Positions 13,500 to 20,325 of a DNA stretch of 20,325 bases are shown piece by piece. The notes beneath the pieces are model-generated. The model did no database searches and was not told the DNA's origin. It was given only the letters and a program-made list of their open reading frames with translations. Both the position numbers and the translations under genes were made by a program. The stretch comes from JAVMKJ01 sp031732875 (lineage in GTDB: Bacteria; Pseudomonadota; Gammaproteobacteria; Competibacterales; Competibacteraceae): the NCBI GenBank assembly GCA_031732875.1, contig JAVMKL010000218.1:1-20325 (forward strand). The letters run 5' to 3'. Each line of letters starts with the position of its first letter. The first letter of the stretch is position 1.

Positions 13500-14738
13500 A
13501 TGATGGCATTGCGGAACTGGAAGGAGAGAGCCGATTTCTGGCGAGACCTGCGTGAGGCACTGCTGACTCCACAGGTTGATTCCGGCGAACTGGACGCGGC
13601 GCTGAGCGCGGCGCGGGCGCGGCAACCGTTGCCGGTACTGTGGCTGCTCGGCAGGGCGCAGGCCGGCAAGACCTCGATCGTCCGCGCCCTGACCGGCAGC
13701 GACGCCGCCGAAATCGGCAACGGTTTCCAGCCTTGCACCCGCACCGCCCGGTTTTACGATTTTCCGGCCGAGGCGCCGGTGGCGCGCTTTCTCGACACTC
13801 GGGGTCTGGGCGAGGTGGCTTACGATCCGGCCGACGACATCCATTATTGCGAGTCGCGGGCGCATTTGGTGCTGGGAGTGATGAAGGCGACCGACATTCG
13901 CCAGGATGCGGTGTTCGAAGTGCTGCGCGCGGTGCGCCGCCGTCATCCGGAATGGCCGGTGCTGATCGCCCAGACCGGGTTGCACGAGGCCTATCTGCCC
14001 GGCGGGGAGCACATCCTGCCGTATCCGTACGACCGGCAACCGCTGCCGCCCCAGGTTCCCCACGATCTCGCCCGCGCCCTGCGCGCTCAGCGCGAGCGGC
14101 TGGGAGCGTTGCCTGGTTCGGCTCCAGTGCGCTGGGTGCCGCTCGATCTGACCTTGGCGGAGGATGGCTGGAATCCGGTGAATTACGGTCTGGAGACGCT
14201 TTGGACCGCCATCGAGGAGATCTCGGCACTGGGATTGCGGGCGAGGTTGCGCGGCGATGCCGGCGTGCTCGATGCCTATGCTCGCGCCGCGCATCCCCAC
14301 ATCGTCGGTCACGCCCTGATCGCGGCTGGAATCGGCGCGTTTCCGGTAGTGGATTTGGTCGGGGTGCCAGCGGTGCAGGCCAAACTGCTGCACGGTCTTG
14401 CCACCTTGTACGGCCAGCGTTGGGACGGGCGAATGGTTTCCGAGTTTCTCGGTCTCCTGGGCGTGGGGGTCGGCGCCGGCTATCTGGCGCGGTTGCTCGG
14501 CCGGGAAGTGGTCAAGTTCGTACCCTGGTGGGGGCAGACTGTTGGCGCGATGTGGGGGGCGACGGCGAGCGGGGCCGTTACCTACGCCATCGGCAAGGCC
14601 GCCGGCTATTATTTCGCCAGTCTACGGCGCGGCGGCCCGATGGATCCCGAGACGATCCGCTGCGTTTATACCGAGGCGCTGGCCACCAGCTCGACTTTTC
14701 TGAAACGGCCACTTGAAGCTCGACGTTGGCCATTTTGA
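13500..14738 (+). CDS. GTPase with C-terminal DUF697 domain
   Basis: The 412-aa protein combines a Ras-like G domain with a membrane-associating DUF697-type tail. The P-loop GRAQAGKT is at residues 51-58, the switch I threonine is probably in PCTRTARFYDF (about 78-88) and the G3 motif is DTRG (99-102). At the usual NKxD position the sequence is AQTGLHE, so base recognition is non-standard, as I recall for this subgroup. From about residue 255, AHPHIVGHALIAAGIGAFP, VVDLVGVPAVQAKLLHGLA and later LLGVGVGAGYLARLLGREVV form the glycine-rich hydrophobic hairpins of DUF697 proteins, which sit at the inner membrane. ATG 13500 and ATG 13503 are both possible. It stands alone behind a strong terminator, only 20 bp past the T tract, so its promoter is hard to place. 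Its cellular role is unknown. Confidence 0.8.
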   Translation: MMALRNWKERADFWRDLREALLTPQVDSGELDAALSAARARQPLPVLWLLGRAQAGKTSIVRALTGSDAAEIGNGFQPCTRTARFYDFPAEAPVARFLDTRGLGEVAYDPADDIHYCESRAHLVLGVMKATDIRQDAVFEVLRAVRRRHPEWPVLIAQTGLHEAYLPGGEHILPYPYDRQPLPPQVPHDLARALRAQRERLGALPGSAPVRWVPLDLTLAEDGWNPVNYGLETLWTAIEEISALGLRARLRGDAGVLDAYARAAHPHIVGHALIAAGIGAFPVVDLVGVPAVQAKLLHGLATLYGQRWDGRMVSEFLGLLGVGVGAGYLARLLGREVVKFVPWWGQTVGAMWGATASGAVTYAIGKAAGYYFASLRRGGPMDPETIRCVYTEALATSSTFLKRPLEARRWPF

Positions 14739-14860
14739 GGTCTTGACGCGAGGGGAAGGTCAGCGGAGGCGCCTTGGAGTGTCTTACGCGGGCGACCCAT
14801 CAGAAAGGGTACCCCCCGATGCGGATGCCTCTGCCGGATGCGATTATAGCCCTCTGAGCA
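14739..14860. other. non-coding stretch, nothing recognised
   Basis: No convincing gene, promoter or intrinsic terminator was found between the GTPase stop and the transposase remnant. Frames that cross it have no family features. Confidence 0.6.
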
Positions 14861-15113
14861 CCGATGGTGGGGGTGGACGAAACGATCAAATGGCGGCAGG
14901 GCCGGCGGATTGCGGCCAAGGACCGGTACCGGGGATGCGGTGTGATCGACCAAGAGTGTGGTGGTCGAGTGCTATGACCTCAAATGGATCAGCCTGATGG
15001 TGTTGGAGCCGCTGCCGTGGAGTCGCCGGGTGTGGGCGCTGCCGTTTTTAACCCTGCTGGCGCCGTCCGGACCGGCCAACACCACGGCGGGGCGTCGCCA
15101 TAAGACCACGTCC
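14861..15113 (+). pseudogene. frameshifted, doubly truncated DDE transposase remnant
   Basis: One frame (from 14861) reads MVGVDETIKWRQGRRIAAKD and RYR before degenerating, and ends at a TGA near 14976. A second frame takes over from about 14954 and reads VVECYDLKWISLMVLEPLPW, SRRVWALPFLTLLAPS and then GRRHKTT. Together these match the middle of a DDE transposase (D-[DE]-T with the first catalytic acid, then the KWISLM and PWSRRVWALPFLT blocks, then the RRHK motif that precedes a VDW-type segment). The N-terminal and C-terminal thirds are missing. At least one frameshift separates the frames. It differs in sequence from the left-edge element, and it stops 3 bp before the end of the convergent ETF:ubiquinone oxidoreductase gene. 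It is decayed and cannot be active. Confidence 0.8.
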
Positions 15114-15116
15114 TCA

Positions 15117-16745
15117 TTACATATTGGGGTAGTTCGGTCCGCCGCCACCTTCGGGAACAACCCAGTGGATATTCTGGGTCGGATCCTTGATATCACAGGT
15201 TTTACAGTGTACGCAGTTCTGGGCGTTGATCTGCAGTCGTGGCTGAGCGTCTTCTTCGACGAACTCATACACTCCAGCCGGACAGTAGCGTTGCTCCGGG
15301 CCGGCGTACTCGGCCAGATTGACCGTGATCGGTACGCCGGGGTCCCGCAGTGTGAGATGGCAGGGCTGGTCCTCCTCGTGATTGGTGTTGGAAATGAATA
15401 CGGAAGACAGCTTGTCGAAGCTGACCTTGCCATCAGGTTTGGGGTATGCGATTGGGGTGTAGGCGCGCGCCGGTTTGAGCGCCTTGTGGTCCTCGTGGTG
15501 ATGCAAGGTCCAAGGCGCGCGACCGCGCAAGATATAGGTGTCGAGGGCGGAGTAAAGAACGCCCCCGAACAGTCCCCAACGGAAGCTGGGGCGGATGTTG
15601 CGCACCTGAGAAAGTTCGTCCCACAGCCAGGATTGTTTGAGCCGATCGGGGTAAGCGTTGACTTCAAGCGCTGGCTCTGCCGCGCCGAGCGCATCGAACA
15701 CGCTTTCCGCCGCCACCATGCCCGACTTCATCGCCGTATGGATGCCCTTGATCTTGGATACGTTCAAGAAGCCGGCGGTATCGCCGATCAACAGCCCACC
15801 AGGAAAGGTGAGTTTGGGTATGGATTGCAGGCCGCCCTCGCTGAGCGTCCTGGCGCCGTAGGCGATTCGACGTCCGCCCTCGAACGTCGGACGGATCGCG
15901 GGATGGGTTTTGAATCGCTGCAACTCCTCGAAGGGACTGAGGTAGGGGTTCTGGTAATCCAAGCCGACGACGAAACCCACCGCTACCTGGTGGTTTTCCA
16001 GATGGTACAGAAAGGAACCACCGTAAGTGTGCCTATCCAGCGGCCAGCCGACGGTATGGATCACCAGGCCGGACTGATGTTTTTCAGGCTCGATTTCCCA
16101 TAACTCCTTGATGCCGATCCCATAGGCCTGCGGATCGATACCTTCTCTGAGCCCAAGGCGTTGAAACAGCGTTTTGGTCAGGGAGCCGCGGCAGCCCTCG
16201 GCAAGCAGAGTGTAACGGGCGCGTAGCTCCATCCCAGGCTGGTAGGTGGTAGTGGGTTGACCGTCTCGTCCCACGCCCATATCGCCGGTAGCAACCCCGA
16301 CCACCGTCCCTTGGTCGTCGTAGAGCACTTGGGCTGCCGCAAAGCCGGGATAGATCTCCACGCCCAGCGCCTCCGCCTGCTGGGCTAGCCAGCGGCAGAG
16401 ATTGCCGAGGCTTACCACGTAGTTACCGTGATTGTGCATCTGCGGCGGGGTGGGTAAACGGTAGGAGGATTGGCTCGTCAGGAACAGAAATCGGTCTTGC
16501 CGTACCGGCGTATGCAGCGGCGCTTCTCGAGCTTTCCAATCGGGGATCAACTCGTTGAGTGCCCGCGGTTCGATGACCGCGCCGGAGAGGATATGCGCGC
16601 CCACCTCGGATCCTTTCTCCAGCACGCATACGCTGAGCTCGCGTTGGTGTTCCTGGGCTAGCTGCATCAGCCGGATCGCCGCCGCCAGTCCTGAGGGACC
16701 AGCGCCGACGATGACGACATCATAGGTCATGCTGTCGCGTTGCAT
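15117..16745 (-). CDS. electron transfer flavoprotein:ubiquinone oxidoreductase (ETF-QO)
   Basis: ETF-QO takes electrons from reduced ETF through FAD and a 4Fe-4S cluster to ubiquinone at the inner membrane. The 542-aa length is normal. The FAD-binding GAGPSG is at residues 14-19, a second FAD contact is in GGLLIGDTAGFLNVSKIKGI, and the cluster cysteines are C488 (RYCPAGVYEF) and C511, C514, C517 (CVHCKTCDIKDPTQNI). The C terminus GGGPNYPNM is complete even though a transposase remnant abuts it. GAGAG lies about 7 nt before ATG 16745; the internal ATG 15 bp later has no such site. It is the last gene of the etf operon, 52 bp after the acyl-CoA dehydrogenase gene, and no terminator was found behind it. 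Names such as etfD or ETFDH are used for orthologues. Confidence 0.96.
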   Translation of the reverse strand: MQRDSMTYDVVIVGAGPSGLAAAIRLMQLAQEHQRELSVCVLEKGSEVGAHILSGAVIEPRALNELIPDWKAREAPLHTPVRQDRFLFLTSQSSYRLPTPPQMHNHGNYVVSLGNLCRWLAQQAEALGVEIYPGFAAAQVLYDDQGTVVGVATGDMGVGRDGQPTTTYQPGMELRARYTLLAEGCRGSLTKTLFQRLGLREGIDPQAYGIGIKELWEIEPEKHQSGLVIHTVGWPLDRHTYGGSFLYHLENHQVAVGFVVGLDYQNPYLSPFEELQRFKTHPAIRPTFEGGRRIAYGARTLSEGGLQSIPKLTFPGGLLIGDTAGFLNVSKIKGIHTAMKSGMVAAESVFDALGAAEPALEVNAYPDRLKQSWLWDELSQVRNIRPSFRWGLFGGVLYSALDTYILRGRAPWTLHHHEDHKALKPARAYTPIAYPKPDGKVSFDKLSSVFISNTNHEEDQPCHLTLRDPGVPITVNLAEYAGPEQRYCPAGVYEFVEEDAQPRLQINAQNCVHCKTCDIKDPTQNIHWVVPEGGGGPNYPNM

Positions 16746-16797
16746 CGGTTTCTCTCATCGCTTACGAGTGGCTAGAACGGCGCCCTGTGGTAGGCAT

Positions 16798-18588
16798 TTA
16801 GAACTGCTCCGCCGACAGCGCCAGGATGCTTGAGCCACCGCTGCGCACTATCTTGAGCAAAGCATCCGCCTGAGGCAGGATCTGCTCGGCGTAAAAGCGC
16901 GCGGTGGCCAGTTTGGCGCCATGGAATCCGGGATCTTCGCCGGCATCGAGCTTCGCTTTGGCCACCAGTGCGGCTCGCGCCATCTGCCAGCCGCCGCAGA
17001 CATAGCCGGTCAGCATCAGATAGTTTCCCGAAGCGACGGCGGCGGCATTGGGGTCCTGGCTGAGAGTCTGCAACACCCATTGGGTCGCCTGCTCCAACGC
17101 CTGGACGCCAGCCGTCAGGGATTCACCGATCACGGTCAGTTCAGGGCTATCGGCTTGGGCGAGTTCAGCCTCGATACCGCGCATCTCCTGAATCAAGTCC
17201 GCCATCGCCATACCCTGGTCCATGGCGAGTTTCCGACCGACCAGATCGGCGGCCTGGATGCCGGTGGTACCCTCGTAGATGGGGGTGACGCGCGCGTCAC
17301 GCAGGTATTGGCAGGCGCCGGTCTCCTCGACGTAACCCATGCCGCCGTGGACTTGGATTCCGGTGGAAGCAACCTCCACGCTCAGTTCGGTGCACCAGCC
17401 CTTGACCACCGGGATCAACAAATCCACCCGCGCCTGGCGGCGCTGACGCTCGGCGGCATCCGGGTGTTTGTGGGCGAGATCCATATCGGTGGCCATCACA
17501 TAGGCGAAAGCGCGCATGGCCTCGACCTGGGACTTCATGGTCATCAGCATGCGCCGCACGTCCGGGTGTTGGATGATGGCGACGCGATCGCCGGATTTCT
17601 GGTCCAAGGGACGGCCCTGGACCCGCTCCTTGGCGTAGTTGCGCGCCTGCTGATAGGCACGATCAGCGATCCCCAGACCCTGGATGCCGACTTTCTGGCG
17701 AGCCTCGTTCATCATGGTAAACATATGGGCGAGCCCCTTGTTCTCCTGGCCGACCAGGTAACCAACGGCACCGTCCTGGTCGCCGAAGCTCATCACGCAG
17801 GTGGGGCTGGCGTGGATGCCCAGCTTGTGCTCGATGGATATACATTGAACATCGTTTCGTCGACCGAGCGAACCATCGGTGTTGACCAGAAACTTGGGTA
17901 CCAGGAACAGCGAGATGCCTTTAACGCCTTCGGGTGCATCCGGGGTACGCGCCAGCACCAGATGCACCACGTTATCGGTCAGGTCGTGATCGCCCCAGGT
18001 AATAAAGATTTTCTGGCCATACAGCCGATAGTGATCGGCCTCGGGCACAGCCCTGGTACGTACCGCCGACAGGTCGGAACCGGCCTGCGGCTCGGTCAGG
18101 TTCATGGTGCCGGTCCAGGCGCCGCTGACCATGTTCGGCAGATACTGTGTCTTCAGCGCATCCGAGCCGTGCTGTTTGAGGGCTTCGGTCGCGCCGGCGT
18201 TCAGCAAGGGGCATAAGGCAAAGGACATGTTCGCCGCGTTCCACATTTCCGTCGTTGCCGTCAGCACCAGCTCCGGCAGACCCTGACCACCGTAGTCGGG
18301 AGTTCCGCTGATGCTGTTCCAGCCGCCCTCCACAAATTGCTGATAGGCAGCCTGGAAGCCATCGGCGGCGAGCACGCCGTCGACTTCCAGGCGCACGCCT
18401 TGCGCGTCGCCGGTTTTGTTGAGCGGAGCCAGTACCTCGCTGGCCAGCTTGGCCGCTTCGTCCAGAACCGCCTCGACCAGATCCGGCGTCGCGTCCTCGT
18501 AGCCCGGCAGGTGGGTCAACCGGTCCAGACCAGCCAGTTCCTCGATCACAAACCGCATGTCGCGGGTCGGTGCAAGATAAGTCGTCAT
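16798..18588 (-). CDS. acyl-CoA dehydrogenase, large (about 600 aa) C-terminally extended type
   Basis: The enzyme oxidises an acyl-CoA to the 2-enoyl-CoA and passes electrons to ETF, whose genes precede it. The 596-aa protein has N-terminal, middle (TGTMNLTEPQAGSDLSAVRT at about 159-178) and C-terminal ACAD domains, followed by an extra acyl-CoA dehydrogenase C-terminal domain from about residue 470, which marks the DmdC/FadE5-like subgroup. FAD and dimer contacts appear in QVHGGMGYVEE, and the catalytic glutamate is E439 in IYEGTTGIQ. GAGGAAGTG precedes the ATG and overlaps the stop of etfA, 11 bp away. The substrate is uncertain: members act on medium or long acyl-CoAs, or on 3-methylthiopropionyl-CoA, and none of these can be chosen from sequence alone. 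Confidence 0.92.
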   Translation of the reverse strand: MTTYLAPTRDMRFVIEELAGLDRLTHLPGYEDATPDLVEAVLDEAAKLASEVLAPLNKTGDAQGVRLEVDGVLAADGFQAAYQQFVEGGWNSISGTPDYGGQGLPELVLTATTEMWNAANMSFALCPLLNAGATEALKQHGSDALKTQYLPNMVSGAWTGTMNLTEPQAGSDLSAVRTRAVPEADHYRLYGQKIFITWGDHDLTDNVVHLVLARTPDAPEGVKGISLFLVPKFLVNTDGSLGRRNDVQCISIEHKLGIHASPTCVMSFGDQDGAVGYLVGQENKGLAHMFTMMNEARQKVGIQGLGIADRAYQQARNYAKERVQGRPLDQKSGDRVAIIQHPDVRRMLMTMKSQVEAMRAFAYVMATDMDLAHKHPDAAERQRRQARVDLLIPVVKGWCTELSVEVASTGIQVHGGMGYVEETGACQYLRDARVTPIYEGTTGIQAADLVGRKLAMDQGMAMADLIQEMRGIEAELAQADSPELTVIGESLTAGVQALEQATQWVLQTLSQDPNAAAVASGNYLMLTGYVCGGWQMARAALVAKAKLDAGEDPGFHGAKLATARFYAEQILPQADALLKIVRSGGSSILALSAEQF

Positions 18589-18599
18589 GGGTCACTTCC

Positions 18600-19550
18600 T
18601 CAGGCGGGCGGGAGTTTGTCCAGCTCGGCGGACAGTTCGGGTAGTACCTTGAATAAATCGCCGACGATGCCGTAATCGGCGATTTGAAAGATCGGCGCCT
18701 CTTCGTCCTTGTTGATGGCGACGATGATTTTGCTGTCCTTCATCCCGGCCAGGTGCTGGATGGCGCCGGAAATACCCACGGCGATATAGAGTTCGGGCGC
18801 GACGATCTTGCCGGTCTGGCCGATCTGGTAGTCGTTGGGGACAAAGCCGGCGTCCACTGCCGCGCGCGAGGCGCCTACCGCCGCACCGAGTTGGTCGGCG
18901 ATCTCTTCCAGAAGCTTGAAGCCCTCGCCCGAGCCCATGCCGCGGCCGCCGGAGACGACGATCCGGGCGGCGGTCAACTCGGGGCGCTCGGACTTGGTCA
19001 GTTCCTGGCTGATAAAGCGGGCCGCACCAAGAGGCGCCGCCGCTGGAACCGTTTCGATCGGTGCGGCACCGCCTTCGCTGGCGGCCGCCGCGAAAGCGGT
19101 GCCGCGCACTGTAATCACTTTGATCGGGGCGTTGCACCGTACCGTGGCCAACATGCTGCCGGCGTAAATCGGACGGACGAAGGTATCGGCGTTCTCCACG
19201 CCGACGATGTCGGACAGTTGAGTGACATCGAGCAGTGCCGCTACCCGCGGCATCAAGTTCTTGCCGAAAGTGGTGGCCGGCGCCAGCACATGGCTGTAAC
19301 CCTTAGCCAGTCCGGCGATCAGTACCGCAAGATCCTCGGCGAGGAAGTGGGCATAGTGGTCGGCGTCTATCCGTAGCACCTTGGCGATCCCGGGGATCCT
19401 GGCGCCGTCAGCGGCCGCGCCGGCGCAGTTGTTTCCCGCCACCAGCATGTGGATCTCGCCGCCGATGTTTTGCGCGACGGTAACCGTATTCAGGGTGGCC
19501 GCCTTCAGCGTGGCGTGGTCGTGTTCCGCAATGACCAATATGTTTTTCAT
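18600..19550 (-). CDS. etfA: electron transfer flavoprotein alpha subunit
   Basis: EtfA carries the FAD of the soluble ETF heterodimer, which collects electrons from acyl-CoA dehydrogenases. In this 316-aa protein the N-terminal domain (1-190) contains the conserved PATTFGKNLMPRVAALLD, and the C-terminal FAD domain contains SGGRGMGSGEGF (200-211), QTGKIVAPELYIAVGISGAI (245-264), the HLAGM stretch, and INKDEEAPIFQIADYGIVGD. All landmarks of housekeeping EtfA are present. It starts 1 bp after the etfB stop (TGAGATG), with AAGGTGAT as ribosome-binding site inside etfB, so translation is coupled to etfB. The acyl-CoA dehydrogenase gene follows 11 bp downstream. Confidence 0.97.
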   Translation of the reverse strand: MKNILVIAEHDHATLKAATLNTVTVAQNIGGEIHMLVAGNNCAGAAADGARIPGIAKVLRIDADHYAHFLAEDLAVLIAGLAKGYSHVLAPATTFGKNLMPRVAALLDVTQLSDIVGVENADTFVRPIYAGSMLATVRCNAPIKVITVRGTAFAAAASEGGAAPIETVPAAAPLGAARFISQELTKSERPELTAARIVVSGGRGMGSGEGFKLLEEIADQLGAAVGASRAAVDAGFVPNDYQIGQTGKIVAPELYIAVGISGAIQHLAGMKDSKIIVAINKDEEAPIFQIADYGIVGDLFKVLPELSAELDKLPPA

Positions 19551-19551
19551 C

Positions 19552-20301
19552 TCAGATCACCTTGGCGTCGCTTCGGAGTTTGACGACGAGTTCCGCCGCA
19601 TCGGCCACCTTGATGCCGGCTTCGCGCTTGGGTGGTTCGGCCACCCCGAGCGTGGTCATCCGTGCCGCCAGAACGACACCCAGATCGCCCGGACTCAACG
19701 TGTTTAGCGGCTTCTTCTTGGCTTTTATGATGTTGGGTAGCTTGACGTAGCGGGGCTCGTTGAGCCGTAAGTCGGCGGTCACCACCGCCGGTAGCTTGAG
19801 CGCCACGGTCTCCAGCCCGCCGTCGATCTCGCGGGTGACCTCGATTTCCTGCTCGCCCGGTGTTAGCCTGGAAATAAATGTGCCTTGTCCCCAGCCAAGC
19901 AGCGCGGCCAGCATCTGCCCGGTCTGATTGCAGTCGTCGTCGATGGCCTGTTTGCCGAGGATCACCAAGTCCGGCTGCTCGCGCTCGACCAAGGCTCTCA
20001 GCAGCTTGGCAACTATCAGCGGTTCGGGTGCGGCGTCGGTTTCGACCAGGACGGCCCGGTCGGCACCCATGGCGAGTGCTGTGCGCAACACCTCCTGACA
20101 CTGGCTTACGCCGATGGAGGCAGTGACGATCTCCGTCGCCTTGCCCAATTCCTTCAGATGCACCGCTTCTTCCACGGCGATTTCATCGAAAGGGTTCATG
20201 CTCATCTTGACGTTGGCGATCTCCACGCCGGAGCCGTCCGCCTTGGGGTAAACCTTGACGTTGTAGTCGACCACTCGTTTCACGGCGACTAAAATTTTCA
20301 T
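19552..20301 (-). CDS. etfB: electron transfer flavoprotein beta subunit
   Basis: EtfB binds AMP and completes the ETF dimer. The 249-aa protein begins MKILVAVKRVVDYNVKV, contains KMSMNPFDEIAVEEAVHLKE, the recognition-loop region ETVALKLPAVVTADLRLNEP with RYVKLPNIIKAKKKPL, and the usual VAVKRVVD start of the ubiquinone-linked group rather than of NADH-bifurcating ETFs. A strong ribosome-binding site stands before it. It is the first visible gene of the minus-strand operon etfB-etfA-acyl-CoA dehydrogenase-ETF-QO; the operon's promoter lies beyond the window's right edge. Confidence 0.97.
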   Translation of the reverse strand: MKILVAVKRVVDYNVKVYPKADGSGVEIANVKMSMNPFDEIAVEEAVHLKELGKATEIVTASIGVSQCQEVLRTALAMGADRAVLVETDAAPEPLIVAKLLRALVEREQPDLVILGKQAIDDDCNQTGQMLAALLGWGQGTFISRLTPGEQEIEVTREIDGGLETVALKLPAVVTADLRLNEPRYVKLPNIIKAKKKPLNTLSPGDLGVVLAARMTTLGVAEPPKREAGIKVADAAELVVKLRSDAKVI

Positions 20302-20307
20302 ACCAAT

Positions 20308-20313
20308 CCTCCT
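20308..20313 (-). promoter_or_regulatory. consensus ribosome-binding site of etfB
   Basis: AGGAGG on the minus strand lies 6 nt before the etfB ATG. It fixes the start and suggests high translation of the operon's first gene. Confidence 0.9.
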
Positions 20314-20325
20314 GTATTCATCTAA

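Noticed and set aside
14713..14997. Small plus-strand ORF after the GTPase gene
   Set aside because: It is in a different frame from the transposase-like segments and resembles no protein; the transposase frames explain the region better.
14958..16103. Open frame of 381 codons on the plus strand crossing into the ETF-QO gene
   Set aside because: Only its first 50 or so codons are meaningful (the second frame of the transposase remnant); the rest is antisense to ETF-QO.
16921..18216. Long open frame (431 codons) on the plus strand
   Set aside because: It is antisense to the acyl-CoA dehydrogenase gene, has no family motif, and its length follows from GC-rich codon bias. The same applies to long antisense frames at 18684-19376, 9071-9841, 13020-14393, 4283-5302 and 6799-7656.

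Overview
The window reads as a GC-rich chromosomal segment of a gammaproteobacterium that stores polyhydroxyalkanoate (PHA). The evidence is a canonical DksA, a gammaproteobacterial-type ZnuA and PepN, a PhoP/PhoQ pair, a class I PHA synthase beside a phasin, and a complete ubiquinone-linked electron-transfer-flavoprotein (ETF) module. A Competibacter-like lineage would fit, but that is inference. No rRNA, tRNA, CRISPR array or phage module was seen.

Layout. Positions 1-632 are insertion-sequence debris: the end of one element (reading leftward) abuts the 3' part of an IS701-like transposase gene. Next come an AT-richer AraC-family regulator (708-1733), a zinc-binding lipoprotein-like/periplasmic ZnuA (1848-2855), dksA (3007-3426) and pepN (3515-6178). 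Positions 6189-8742 hold the PHA locus: a phasin with its own promoter and repeated TGC-rich operator candidates, an intergenic terminator, then phaC. A bidirectional terminator separates phaC from a convergent endonuclease/exonuclease/phosphatase-family gene (8846-9802, minus).

From 9915 to 12346 (minus) lies an operon: PepSY-like secreted protein, phoP, phoQ. It is divergent from a secreted protein of unknown function (12569-13405, plus). The shared 222-bp intergenic region carries a mirrored pair of 11-bp-pitch direct repeats, each 12 bp from a similar possible -10 box. This is the most interesting regulatory structure in the window. After a strong terminator comes a DUF697-type GTPase (13500-14738), then a frameshifted transposase remnant (14861-15113).

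The right end (15117-20301, minus) is an operon etfB-etfA-acyl-CoA dehydrogenase-ETF:ubiquinone oxidoreductase, a self-contained path from an acyl-CoA substrate to the quinone pool. The PHA and acyl-CoA genes together suggest a cell that lives on stored or imported acyl carbon.

I did not find a convincing wholly new multi-gene system. The best candidates for undescribed biology are the PhoPQ/PepSY-secreted-protein pair with its symmetric promoter, and the phasin operator cluster.
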